A DNA stretch of 64,000 bases from Halichondria panicea (GCF_963675165.1 NC_087392.1:3239001-3303000), one strand, 5' to 3'; positions 34,931 through 45,260 are shown, numbered from the stretch's first letter. Notes: a model not told the origin generated them from the letters alone. Numbers and translations: made by a program.

Positions 34931-34971
34931 CTGCCACTTGGGGAAGGCTCACTCATATTGGACGAAGTGAA

Positions 34972-36050
34972 ATGTATAACAAAATGATTAGAAATAATTG
35001 GGTTGGGATGAAGCGCAGTCGAAACCAGAAGTTTGTTGCTGCATCACTTAGTCGCCAATATCATTTTATTGGTGGTAAGAAGTCTATCAGATCGATCACT
35101 CGTAGCTGTGTCATTTGTCGACGGAGAACTGAATCCCCATTGATGGGTCAGTTGCCCAAGGAACGAGTCACTCCTGACTCCGTGTTTTATAGAGTTGGAC
35201 TAGACTACGCTGAGTCAATATACGTAAAACACGGCTATGTACGCAAACCAATGGCGTACATTTGTGTTTTCGTGTCTCTCTCCGTTAAAGTCGTACATAT
35301 CAAACTCGTATCTGATCTGACATCTGAATCATTTATTGCCTGTCTAAGACGCTTCATAGCTCGTAGAGGGAAACCAACCCTTATGTGCAGCACGAATTTT
35401 GTGGGAGCCGCTCGACAGATTAAAGAATTATACGACTTTCTAAGCCAAACCAAGACTTCAGAGCTCGTGTCGGATTTTTGTACTCCAGAGAGAGCACCAC
35501 ACTTTGGTGGACTGTGGGAAGCAGGCCTCAAGAGGCACTTGAGGCGCATTGTTGGTACAGTTAAACTCACCTTTGAGGAAATGACCACTGTGCTAACCCA
35601 AATAGAAGCATGTCTCAACAGTAGACCCCTAACTCGTCTTCCGTGTGACGATGATGATGTATTGACGCCTGGTCATTTTTTAATTGGCCGACCCTTGGTG
35701 GCCTTGGCCAATCCCGAATTTAAGCATCAAAATCTCTCACTGCTGAAACGTTGGCACCTTTGCCAATTACTCGTGAAGCACCATTGGGACCGATGGTCCA
35801 CTGAATATTTATCAGCCATGCAACGTGTAACAAAATGGTTGTCACCCTCAACTCAACTAAAATCTCTGTGGGAGATGTTGTAATTGCTCGAGAAGACAAT
35901 ACCACCCCTACTCACTGGCCCCTCGCAAGAATCATTAAGACACATCCCGGAAAGGACGGTATAGTTCGAGTTGTAACTATTCGGGCAAGTTCTGGAAGAG
36001 AATACACTCGTCCCGTCGTCAAGATTGTCTACGTAAAAGTCTTTGGCCGG
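34972..36050 (+). pseudogene. BEL/Pao integrase of element B
   Basis: From about 35030 the frame shows the HHCC tail (CVICRR), GQLPKERVTPDSVFYRVGLDY with the first catalytic Asp, VVHIKLVSDLTSESFIACLR, NFVGA and APHFGGLWEAGLKRHLRRI with the catalytic Glu, then CLNSRPLTRL and LTPGHFLIGRPL. The segment that should hold the second Asp (S-D-x-G-T-N-F) has been shortened to CSTNF, so the DDE triad is incomplete. After 35883 the next frame (35835-36050) gives the C-terminal barrel region with VGDVVIAREDNTTPTHWPLA. The first 20 residues of the 34972 frame come from a different transposon (compare 25490-25790). Confidence 0.88.
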
Positions 36051-36057
36051 CGGTATA

Positions 36058-36249
36058 TGTTGGAACTTACACTGATGGAACTTCTGTATGGTACTGGTCG
36101 TTTATTTCACTCAGTATTACAATGTTTCTGTTTTGTACAATTAGAATTACAATTGATAAAATGTGTTGAAGTGAATATCATGATGAGTTGTTGCCAAGTG
36201 TGAAGCTAACTAACTAGCCTTACTAATACAAGAGTGGGACCTATTAACA
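36058..36249 (+). repeat. 3' LTR of BEL element B (192 bases)
   Basis: Begins TGTTGGAACTTACACTG and ends CTATTAACA; matches the split 5' LTR with several small differences (extra TTGTAGT in the 5' copy, extra AATATC in the 3' copy). Followed by target duplicate CCGTG. Confidence 0.92.
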
Positions 36250-36255
36250 CCGTGT

Positions 36256-36430
36256 AACTTTGTAGCACAAACGAAGACGGCCCACAATCTTACAAGGAGC
36301 ACAAAACATGCAGAGTATTGGAGTGCTTGGAAATCCAGGCTAGGTCTTACTTCTGCCCACACTTCCGATGCTTTTGTTTTCCGCTGCGTGTGTGTCCCTG
36401 CTAGTGTCATGCAAGCTCAATCGTCTACAA
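36256..36430 (+). repeat. Repeat X, copy 2
   Basis: Second copy of the 31650-31880 sequence, shortened in the middle (CTGTAAACGTGGACACTAG replaced by CCAGG). It starts right after the BEL target duplication. Confidence 0.7.
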
Positions 36431-37573
36431 AATCAACTATAGCAGGAGATACAGATGAGGAGATCAATGGTCTGAAAGAGGTTGAGCTAGAGGAGTTTGC
36501 ATTTGAAGATCCAGCAATAGCATCAAAAGGATAAGAAACTTTCTGGACTGAAATGGACTTTTTCTTTGCATTATGCTGAACAAAGTTTAGCTGAAGACTA
36601 GTTGCCTTTTTCTGTCGCCTCATTATGTCTATCCAGGTGTAGCAGTGTAGCTAGCTAAAAAGCTAAACCACGTGGGTAACCCGAACAGATATTACTCTAG
36701 TAGCAGTACACGGGTAATACTTGATTACAACAGGTAACAACTAGTACCACTGCAGCTATTTGTGTCTGTATTCTTACCAAGAATTACGATCACTTTGACT
36801 CAATAACCCAGTTATCAATAACCCAGTTACAATCTTCTTCCGCACTGTGGTCAGACGTGGAACTGTAAATAAAACAATCAGAATGAACACTTAACTCCAA
36901 TGCAGTGTGAACCATCTGACAATACAAGGTACAGTAGTATTTAAGTAACTTACAGACAAAGTACGTAGACTGCTTGCTTCTTTTTCACACTGGTATCACT
37001 GCTTGACGCAGGTGTCGAACCCACTGACTCAAGCTTCTTTAATCTCTCTGCTTTGTGTTTTTTGGATAGTTTCTTGATTGCTGAGAATTTTTTGAAGGAT
37101 TCCCTGAAGAATTGAACGAAGATCAAATGGAGTGACAGTCGAGCTCTGTCACTCCTGAAACTCACGGCATGAGAATGAGGGTGAGGGAAAGGTATTTGGA
37201 GAAGTAAAAGCTCCAGGGTCGGTGTTGTTGCTCACTCAAATTTTTTTTGGCTCACTCAAATCTTGATCATCACACGTGTACTATTGGTGAGAGGCATGGT
37301 CAGTTGGTGCACCATCTTAAGTGGTAGTTGTGGACAGCTTTCTTGACATCATCATAATTTGCCCTAGCCCTCTGCCTAGGCCACTCAGTCAGCTAGTTAG
37401 AGGGGTCAGGCTTTAGGGCGTGGCTCAATATAGTTGCCAGACAACAAGTCAATTATCATGTGCATTAAATAGGATTGCGTCTATAATTCATGCTAGCAGC
37501 ACCCCTAAGGTGCTATCTAAAACAATATCTAAAACAACCTTTTATCAACACTCAACCAAGCGGATTAGATTGT
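36431..37573. other. No confident gene; two unassigned minus segments
   Basis: Minus frames at 36417-36623 (MRRQKKATSLQLNF, Ser-rich tail) and 36950-37165 (FKKFSAIKKLSKKHKAERLK, Ser/Lys-rich) have nuclear-protein-like composition and could be exons of one minus-strand gene. I found no junctions that join them and no known family. The rest is spacer. Confidence 0.3.
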
Positions 37574-37789
37574 ATGGAGATGCTGATGACTGAAGAAGGT
37601 ACGTAGAATCGTTGATGTGATGTGATGTGATGTGAATTTAACATGATATTGTGCAAGCAGCAGCCTGTATCACTGGTAGGTAACTTTGAAGAGACGGATA
37701 TGGATATGGATATTGATCGCGACTCATCAGCCACACCAGATCAGATACCTCCGAAGAGGAGGAAATTGAAAAATACAGACAATTTTGAG
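37574..37789 (+). CDS. Possible two-exon start of an unrecognised gene
   Basis: ATG at 37574 opens a 25-base exon (MEMLMTEE) ending at G|GTACGT; a clean acceptor GGTAG|GT at 37680 keeps frame into 37680-37789 (ETDMDMDIDRDSSATPDQ, then IPPKRRKLKNTDNFE) ending at GAG|GTATAC. PPKRRKL is a nuclear-signal motif. A third segment at about 37967 gives CGVWWAKS and then a stop. Acidic start plus nuclear signal fits a DNA-binding or transposon-encoded protein. Either a decayed gene or a short real one; not identified. Confidence 0.35.
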
Positions 37790-38414
37790 GTATACATGTA
37801 TAATTATGTACAATAATTATGGGTAGCTTGCTTTGTAAGATCTGTCCTATGTATATCAAAGCTTCTTCTACATATGCCCACGTGCTAAGGCCTTCAACCA
37901 CGATTTTTAATATGTTGTGTGTAAAAATTCTGGATAGCTAAAAACGGTACCTTTCTTAATTCTTAGTGTGGCGTTTGGTGGGCAAAAAGCTAGTATTCTC
38001 TGATGAAACTGGTAAACTGGTCGATCGATCAATCTGACAATCCGTCGAAGTCTGTTGATTCGATTCAGTCACAACTGCAATTCGACCTTTTCCATACTAT
38101 GTTGCCTCACATCTAGGTACAGTAGAATGAGAATTAAGAATGAAAAATAGAACTAAGATTGAATTGAACATGCGCATAGTTTGTAGCACTGCCTCGTGTA
38201 TAAAGATTTTTATGATGGCTGAGAGTCCAGGCCAGGCAGGATCCAGTGGTGGCAAGGAGACATTACTTCATTATCCGGATTTAGATCCACTATGTCCATT
38301 ATAATTATTATAATTATTATTATACTTTCCTAGGATCTAGGAGATTAGCGCGTTACAGAGTACAGAATGCCTCCTGTGTATACAGTCTGGGATTGGAAAC
38401 GACCTGTGTAAATG
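37790..38414. other. No supported gene
   Basis: Spacer, apart from the possible third segment near 37967. Contains a (TAATTAT)n-like run at 38298-38325. Confidence 0.4.
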
Positions 38415-38415
38415 G

Positions 38416-38838
38416 TTGAAACACTCCGCGTTATGATTTCGCGCTCGCGATTATTTTTGTTTTGACCTATCCACTACCACTGACAAGCTCTAACTTGTCT
38501 AAGTCCGCTGTCTTTACTCTGTTTTTAGCTTTTGTTGAGTATAGCTCCTTGTCAAAAAGACATTGCTTGACTTGGTTATTATGTAGAATGGTTTCATGCC
38601 AGCTCATAAACGTTTGCAGTATAGTCCTTCAAACTGCTTTTTAGACACACCACGGGTAAGCTCAGGCTATTCCTTCTTTTATAGCATTAGTGAGTTTTAG
38701 AGCTCTCATTTTTTTAGAATATTCAACTTCTTCACTATTTCTGCACATTGTATGGCAACCAAGACAGGTAATGAGCATGCTGACTATAAAATAATCCCTT
38801 TGTAGTTTTAGCCATGCCCTACAACGCGGAGTGTTTCA
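38416..38838. mobile_element. MITE with 16-base terminal inverted repeats
   Basis: TGAAACACTCCGCGTT near 38417 and AACGCGGAGTGTTTCA near 38837 are exact inverted repeats. The 420-base interior has no ORF that I recognise. No target duplication was seen. Superfamily unknown. Confidence 0.65.
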
Positions 38839-39316
38839 CGCAAACACTATTCTATGAGTGAACAACAAGCCTCATCATAATATATGCGAAAAACTCGGCA
38901 AAATGTTTGGGACAAAGTCGGGTACTGATTCTGCAAATAGACCCTACACCAAATATTGGTGCTCGTCCCCGTTCAAAGCGTCCTAACAAAGGGAAGCAAC
39001 AAAGGGAAGCAAGCAACCAATGAAATCTTGCAAGAAAGAGATACGAAAGTAGTGGGACCTTACACTCCTGTTGGTTCAGAAAGAGACATCCGAGGTAGTG
39101 CTTAAACTGCATTTAGCACTACTAAATACATTACATTACTGCCTGATGACGTTGTGGGGGGCGTGCCGGTAGGCTATTCCTCAGGCCGTCTTATAGCATC
39201 TATCATCATCATCATTGCCCCTACAGGGCTTTGCGGCAGCAAATATCCACTGCCATGGTGAATTAATAAAGGGTACAGGACATGCGGTACAGGACATGCT
39301 ATTAGCAATGAACTGA
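38839..39316. other. No supported gene; possible DIRS terminal region
   Basis: Contains a CATCATCATCATTGCCCC tract and a duplication GTACAGGACATGC (39272-39299). On the minus strand this lies just downstream of the DIRS recombinase, so it may be its terminal repeat region, but I cannot show a matching repeat. Confidence 0.35.
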
Positions 39317-39690
39317 CTAACATGACCACCACAGGGGGTTGTCCTTCACGATGATCCAGACGGTCCTTCGTCCATCAATCTTGCCGCCAAGGTTGTATTG
39401 GGTGTTCGAATGTAGGCCCCAGCATTTTAATGGTTTAATGGTTGAGTCCTCGAATCCTTTCTCAGCTGCTGCTCCAATTCGAAAACTGTGGCCACTCTCG
39501 TCCACCCCCGCACTTTTCGAGACGCGGCCCTGAACTCTTTACTTCCCCTGACTGCAAGCCGACAGAGCAGATGTCTTGACCTGTCTGTCCTCTTCCGAAT
39601 TGGTCCGTTTTCGACTTCCTCAGCCGGATTGATATCGTCTCTCTGGATTGTCTCTCTGGATTGTCGACCGTCACGTCCTGTATCGACACC
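39317..39690 (-). pseudogene. DIRS tyrosine recombinase remnant
   Basis: Two frames. The first (39462-39689) has ISIRLRKSKTDQFGRG, the part following the first catalytic Arg region. The second (39317-39505) has GHSFRIGAAAEKGFEDSTIK, matching the H-S-F-R-x-G-A-A box with conserved His and Arg, then LKCWGLHSNTQYNL, corresponding to the L-G-R-W segment leading to the catalytic Tyr. The expected single frame is broken by the tandem duplication at 39638-39663. This enzyme would integrate circular cDNA; the copy is inactive. Confidence 0.8.
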
Positions 39691-39749
39691 TCATTTCGCA
39701 GCTGCGAAGAATGCTCGAGTAATTCTCCCAGTCTGAAAAATCGAAAAAT

Positions 39750-39948
39750 GCTGTACCCACAACGGTACTGTTTTCAGAATAGATTTTCCAACTCTTTGAT
39801 GTGCGGCTGGAGGATGCGTGAACCCGCTGATGTGCCTGAAGGAATTCAGATAAACGATCTCGCGATAAATCGTCGGCCAATGTATTATCCACCCCTGCAA
39901 TATGGGAGGACACTCGGCCTCAAAGAACGACAGACATCGTGCATAAGC
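39750..39948 (-). pseudogene. DIRS RNase H, C-terminal part
   Basis: RCLSFFEAE in one frame and SSHIAGVDNTLADDLSRDRL in the next match the end of a DIRS-type RNase H (HIPGxxNxxADxLSR). The domain is cut at 39948 by the hAT element; its N-terminal part continues at 41430. Confidence 0.78.
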
Positions 39949-41423
39949 ATAGGCTCCAACTTTTTCGAATAGACAGTTAGAAAAAAGGTTGACGAATATA
40001 AAAAAATATATTATAAGCATACACTTTTCAGTACAGCGCAGATAATGAGGTAACTAGTGGTGCAATGTAACTAGTGGTGCAATGATGTTACAGTAGCTTT
40101 TTTACACTTGGAGAGCCTGAGTTGTAGCAGCACTCTTCACTGTTCAATTTAATGGCCATCAGTGATGCAATTGTTGAAGGTTTTAAACTTGGACGTGTGT
40201 ATTTTTCGGAGCATCGAAAAGCCACGTTCTGAGCAAGCAAGCCATCAGTTTAAACAGCAGAGAGAGGGAATCTTTTTTCTCCGTCAAGTGTCCCAAAATG
40301 CTCCGGTTTATCGACAGAGGTGCTTGGGAGGGAAAGATTGAAGTCCATAAAATAATTCTTCTTTAAATTGATCCAGTGACGTCAAGACTTAACTGTTTGA
40401 ATTGCGACTTCTAACAGTGTACGAATTCGTTTTGTCGGGGTTGATGATTCCCAAATCTTTAAGAATGGTGAGAGCATTTTTGATACAGTTGAAAGCTAAA
40501 AGTTTCGAACTGCTGTATAAAAAAAAGTGACAGTCTGTGATGGCTAAGCTAAGTGTACTAAGGTTATCTCCAGCAGCCTCAGGTTTTAAAAAGTTGCCGG
40601 CATACAATCGAACTAGCCTACTCATTTCGATATACAACTGACAAGTCTGTCGATTTTTAGAACAGCCGATTAAACCTATCCATTGAAGGAAGTATAAACG
40701 AAAGAAAAAGTAGGAGAGGTTTTGTAAGAGGATTCTCAACGATGCTCTTTCCCTCCCCACATGACAAAAAGTAAGCCATCAAATTGGGTGAGGTAACGAC
40801 CAACACATCGCAAGAGACTTAGCCATCGAGTTGGGCAATGTTTCAAGATTGTCGGCGGTTCAGAAGTGAATAGAGAACGTCACTGTCGGCGGTTCAGAAG
40901 TGAATAGAGAACGTCACAAAACTCCTGCTTTTGCTTACTGCTGTGGTAGAAGTAATAAAATACATCTATAAAAAGTTTATTGATGTCAAACCAGCTTTGA
41001 TGGTGAGATCTGCAAGGTGGCAAATGCAACCAACATCAAGAGCCTTTGTGAGTGCCATGTTCATATGATGTTTGCCTTGACGTGAGTAGAGCTACACTGA
41101 AATCGGAGGCACACATCGAACATCTGCATGATTTAAGACATAATTATGTGTATGTGTAGTCTTTGTCAATTACCTTTTGAGAACTCGGCAATCCAATTAC
41201 GATCCTTCTGGGGCTTGCCATGATGAGAGACTTGAGTGTCAGGTCAGAAGTAGTTTTATAGGCGATAAGAAATTGCTGGAACGATAGCTGATAGCTAGAT
41301 AGAGTCGTCGGAAATGATCATTTCCGGGACAAACAACAGTGAACAAGTAGGGCACTACGGGACCCTAAGATAAATTTGAATTTCCGGGACTGTCCCGGAG
41401 ATTCCGGTACAGTTGGAGCCTAT
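39949..41423 (-). mobile_element. hAT-like transposon inside the DIRS element
   Basis: Terminal inverted repeats ATAGGCTCCAACT (39949-39961) and its exact complement (41411-41423) bound 1475 bases. The minus strand encodes a hAT-type (DUF4371, ZNF862-like) transposase. I do not see a clear 8-base target duplication; the flanks may have mutated. The insertion splits the DIRS RNase H domain. Confidence 0.75.
40389..41110 (-). pseudogene. hAT-like transposase (DUF4371/ZNF862 type), partial
   Basis: From about 41030 down the minus strand reads GCICHLADLTIKAG..., FYYFYHSSKQKQEF, LKHCPTRWLSLLRCVGRYLT and then MSRLVRLYAGNFLKPEAAGD, with ILKDLGIINPDKTNSY near the end. This order (CHL...K, CPTRWLSL, then a C-terminal dimerisation part) is that of hAT-like proteins, several domesticated in vertebrates. 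An exact 34-base tandem duplication (40850-40917) shifts the frame just before CPTRW. The N-terminal zinc finger and first catalytic Asp region are missing, and there is no room for them before the TIR, so the element is internally deleted. Confidence 0.75.
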
Positions 41424-41429
41424 CTACTG

Positions 41430-42110
41430 GTTTACTTGCCACTACGGCGACAGTTCACCAACGCACCCATCGCCTAATGCTGCCGTCGGCACGAACGCGA
41501 TATTCTCTTTGTCCGTGACCTTTGTATCACTCTATGCCAATTGAAACCATTCGTCCTCCCAAAATGCACCACATCCTCAGTCTGATGTCAAGACAGTTGT
41601 GGGGACTAACTGTTTGAGGGATCCTAGCATGGTTATCCCCCTCACCAACTGCAGCCACCAGGCCAGGTCCGATCGAGCTCCAGCGTTCAGTTTTAGGTGG
41701 TGTTCTATTTTTTGGACCCTTGCACTTAGTTCGAACAACCGGCGAACAAACGTCACCATAACCATACCACCGTCGCTGCATGCTGCAGCTATTGACAACA
41801 ATTGGTACACCGTTTTTTGTTCTTCCACTCAGCTCCACTCAGCTCACGTAGTTGAACCACTTTAGCCATTGGCAACCTCACTTGTTCTTCCACTGTGTCT
41901 ATCTCAAATCCCAGGAACGTGATCCGAGTTGTGGGACCCTCCACTTTCTCCTCAGCATTCCCAAGTAAGGTCCCTCAACAACTGCAAACTTGAAGCGCAA
42001 TCCCCCGCACCACACACAATGAAATCGTCCAAGTAATGCCACACGTTTTACCATCCATTCTACGGGTCCCACCCAGATCTTCCGTATACGGGTACGTTCC
42101 TATAGTTAAA
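41430..42110 (-). pseudogene. DIRS reverse transcriptase / RNase H part
   Basis: The RT active-site box is VWHYLDDFIVCGAG (about 41995-42040), with a stop just upstream in that frame. Next come EGPTTRITFLGFEIDTVEEQ and VRLPMAKVVQLREL, the RT palm/thumb of DIRS-like elements. Then KIEHHLKLNAGARSDLAWWL begins the connection/RNase H. Two frames overlap at 41527-41838 because of small indels; the stretch ends at the hAT TIR. The upstream fingers of RT (42110-42260) are barely recognisable. Confidence 0.8.
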
Positions 42111-42451
42111 TATATCCGATACAACTTAATGTATGTCTAATAAAATATTTATGTTTCTCTTCAGGTGGGAGGCCATTTCTGGTGGACCGACAATCCCCAT
42201 CCCTCTAACCACAGAATGTTCCGCCCTTGTATGTTCCGCCCTTGTAAGGGTTGACTGAAGTCTAATAAATTATTGTGCCCGGTCATAACCATCTCCACTG
42301 GACGACGATGTTGGTTGTCCATACCATCCCTTTAACTCTGCCCATTTTGTTTTTGTTTTTTTCACAATAATAACCAGTACATGTAGTATTGTAACATGTT
42401 GCATGCATACATCATAAATACAATGCATTCCACTTAAATGTTGGGTCTGCT

Positions 42452-42466
42452 CCCCCCCCCCCCCCC
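42452..42466. repeat. C15 homopolymer
   Basis: Fifteen consecutive C, next to the DIRS gag-like segment. Its length is likely to be unreliable and could itself cause an apparent frameshift. Confidence 0.95.
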
Positions 42467-42479
42467 GAGGAGACACCAG

Positions 42480-42670
42480 GCCTGACCCACACGTGTGCAA
42501 AACGACATTTTTCGAAACGTTGCCTGAAACCCGTAGCAAATCCTCGGACCACTTCGACTTTGCACTTGGTTTCTTCGGACTCTCACCGCCCCTTCCACTC
42601 GGCGGGTTACGAGTCTGTGTCGCGGCTCTGTGCTTCCAAGGCTGAACAGAGTTGGGTTGATCCTGGACCA
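42480..42670 (-). pseudogene. DIRS gag-like fragment
   Basis: In one minus frame: ATGFRQRFEKCRFAHVCVRP, a C-x-C-R-(F/Y)-x-H-x-C arrangement like the CCCH knuckle of DIRS gag proteins, preceded by a Lys/Ser/Pro-rich stretch (SPKKPSAKSKWSEDLL). The expected first Cys is replaced, and the downstream part runs into the C15 tract. It lies at the 5' side of the RT, where gag is expected. Confidence 0.55.
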
Positions 42671-43074
42671 CCTCAGGGTGGCCCTGTCATATTGTGCCCA
42701 CGTGGTAGTCCTTCGAGCACTTCACGATAGTACCGCTTTTGGGTTGCCCTTTTTTGGTAACATAACATTTTGTGCCCGGTCTCCCATCCCAACTCGAGAA
42801 TTAACATGCCCTCTCCCATATATCCCCCGGCGGGTGTGCCAACCAACAGCTGCCACACCCAGCCATGACACCGAGGGGGGTAAACACACAACACACACGT
42901 AACCAACTGAACGTCGACGTCTTGTGGCTTGTGGGGGCGACCCCTACTGTGACACTGACTCTAACTATTTTCTTACACCACTTTCGGCTACCCTCTCGGG
43001 GGACGCTCCACCACTGGCCAGGGCCCGTAATTATATTTTACTCTGCCGTTATTACATGTATTTAATTTAACTAG

Positions 43075-44000
43075 CTGATCCAGGAAGATTGATGTTCTAC
43101 TGGGTGCAGATGTTTTCGCTGACGTGCTTCTTCATGGTCGGCGGACTGGATCTCCGGGCACACCCACAGCTTTCGAGGCTATATTTGGATGGGTGCTTAG
43201 TGGAAAGATTGCAACGCTGCATGTTATGGCTGAGTCTGGGAATGACATTCTTCATAAGTTTTGGGAACTTGAAGAAATCCAAGGTCGAACCCCCCTATGT
43301 CTCAGGAGGAACGTGAAGTCAAGAAACACTTTCAAACCCATCATTATCGTAAACAAGATGGGAGATTTGTTGTCCCTCTCCCAAGGAATCCTGAAGTAAA
43401 ACCTATTGGTGAGTCTCGCTCACAAGCGGTACGAAGATTCCTCACTCTGGAAAAATCTCTGCGATCTAAGAATCAATGTGGAGCATTTGATGCAGTTATA
43501 CGAGAATACTTCGATTTAGGGCACGCAGAACCTGTACCCAGCAATGATTTCGATAGATCACAGTGCCAAGTATTCTACTTACCCATGCACGCAGTGTACA
43601 AGGCGTCAAGTAGCACAACTAAAATTCGTGCCGTCTTTGATGCTTCTGAGTATCGCTAAACGAAACCCTCATGGTGGGCCCTACGATACACCCGCAACTA
43701 ATAGATGTACTACTCAGATTTCGGTTTCATCGCATTGCATTAACTTCTGACATTAGTAAAATGTATCGACCTATCTGCTGAAGACAGAGACTTCGTGTGG
43801 AGATCTTCTCCAGCTGATGTATTGAAAGACTTCCGTATGACAAGGCTCACTTTTGGCGTGTCTGCATCCTCGTTCGCAGCTAATATGTTAGTAAATCAAA
43901 ACGCCTTGGACCATGCTCATGAATACCCTTTGGCAGTTAAGGCTGTAGAAGAATCGTTCTACGTGGACGATGCATTAACAGGAGCAATAGTCGAGTAGAA
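43075..44000 (+). pseudogene. BEL/Pao reverse transcriptase region
   Basis: Linker HGRRTGSPGTPTAFEAIFGW and EEIQGRTPL, then PLPRNPEVKPIGESRSQAVR, VFYLPMHAVYKASSSTTKIR and AVFDASEYR in the frame at 43297-43659. The next block, in another frame (43659-43760), includes the first RT Asp in ALTSDISKMYR. The block at 43795-43998 carries the YVDD active site (ESFYVDDALTGA). A short deletion around 43760-43795 removes residues between the two. Copies RNA to cDNA in the particle; inactive because of the frameshifts and the deletion. Confidence 0.88.
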
Positions 44001-45260
44001 GCTGTCCAATTACAGAGCCAGCTGCAAGAATTATTCTCACGTGGAGGATTTATCCTACGCAAGTGGAACTCAAATGACTCTTCAGTTCTTGATCACATCT
44101 CATCTGAACTGAGGAATTGCCAGGAGACGCACAGCATACATGATGCCGATCAACAAACGAAAACGTTGGGTTTTGAATGGAATACACGATCAGATCATTT
44201 TCACCCAACAGTCGCTAGTCTGCCATCCATCGATTGCATTACGAAGAGAGCACTCGTGTCAGACATAGCAAAAACCTTTGATGCTCTCGGATGGTTTGCC
44301 CCCACTCTCATACAAGCAAACATACTGTTGCAACGGCTATGGGAAAGAAAAGTGGACTGGGACGAGATTGTCCCTGATGAAATCAAAGATGCCTGGTTAC
44401 AGTGGAGACAAGAGCTACCCTTGCTCTCAAGCAAACAGATTAGTAGATGCTATTTTCCAAGCGACGCTCAGATGCAATCTGTTCAGATTCATGGATTTTG
44501 TGATCGGAGAATGCATATGCAGGTGTCGTGTATCTCCGAATGATCGATTCTGATTCGAAGGTGCATATCTCCCTGGTCATTGCTAAGACTAAGGTGGCAC
44601 CCATTAAGAGATTGACCATTCCACATTTGAAATTATGTGGAGCCTACCAACTCTTACGTCACGTTCGAGACTTGTTTTCTATTTCAATGGATAGCATATT
44701 CGCGTGGACGGACAGCACGATAGTGCTCGGCTGGTTGAATGGAAATCCAAGACATCTAAAAACCTTTGTGGGTAATCGAATTTCATTCATAATGGATCAG
44801 ATCCCACCCAGTAGGTGGAGTCATGTAAGTGGTACTGATAATCCAGCGGATTGTGCATCTAGGGGCCCTCTCAACTCGTGAGTTTTGATATCTGGTGGCG
44901 TGGACCAAGTTGGCTTCCGCTCGATCCATCACAATGGCCAGAGCAGTCTTGCGTGCAGTACGGGAAACTACCTGAAGAGGAACGGGAGATATGCCTTGTT
45001 TTGACAGTAGATCCCGATCATCCACTTTTTCCTATCAATCGATATTCTATGTTTACTCGCGTCACAGCTTGGGTGATTCGTTTTCTGAACAATTGTCGTA
45101 TCGGTCAGAATGACGTCACTTTAGTCAATTCTCTTCTCATTCCCGAACTTGTAAAAGATGAGAATTACTGGATTAGCTTATCTCAATGTGCTTGCTTCCC
45201 CGGAAGAAATTAACAGTCTCAAGATTGGATCTGACATTTCCCGACGTAGTATCCTTGTGC
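44001..45260 (+). pseudogene. BEL/Pao RT thumb, RNase H and linker
   Basis: Continues through TLGFEWNTRSDHF, FDALGWFAPTLIQANILLQR and LWERKVDWDEIVPDEIKDAW (RT thumb/connection, DUF1758/DUF5641-type context), then the RNase H-like block VHISLVIAKTKVAPIKRLTI, FAWTDSTIVLGWLNGNPRHL and HVSGTDNPADCASRGPL. Frame changes occur near 44510-44530, 44878 and 45180. WTDS holds the RNase H Asp. The following piece (44878-45213) is the linker between RNase H and integrase. Confidence 0.85.

Larger units (their letters stand above)
31886..36249 (+). mobile_element. BEL/Pao element B, internally deleted, complete ends
   Basis: Target duplication CCGTG at 31881-31885 and 36250-36254. Both LTRs begin TGTTGGAACTTACACTG and end in AACA. 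A primer-binding region (TTTGGTCCTTCAAACCGG, from 33220) follows the 5' LTR, and a GGCCGGCGGTA polypurine-side motif precedes the 3' LTR. The order is gag then integrase; protease, RT and RNase H are absent, with a foreign 110-base piece at the junction (34915-35030). The 5' LTR is enlarged by a nested insertion (31976-33115). Confidence 0.92.
39317..42670 (-). mobile_element. DIRS-type retroelement, interrupted by hAT
   Basis: Minus order: gag-like CCCH motif (42480-42620), RT with YLDDF (about 42030), RNase H start (41430-41840), hAT insertion (39949-41423), RNase H end (39750-39948), tyrosine recombinase (39317-39690). This RT-RNase H-recombinase order without a DDE integrase is diagnostic of DIRS-like elements. 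Terminal repeats were not identified. Frameshifts are frequent, including a 13-base tandem duplication (39638-39663) and a 15-base one (42216-42245). Confidence 0.82.

Noticed and set aside
35235-35618. 127-codon minus ORF
   Set aside because: Antisense shadow of the BEL integrase of element B.
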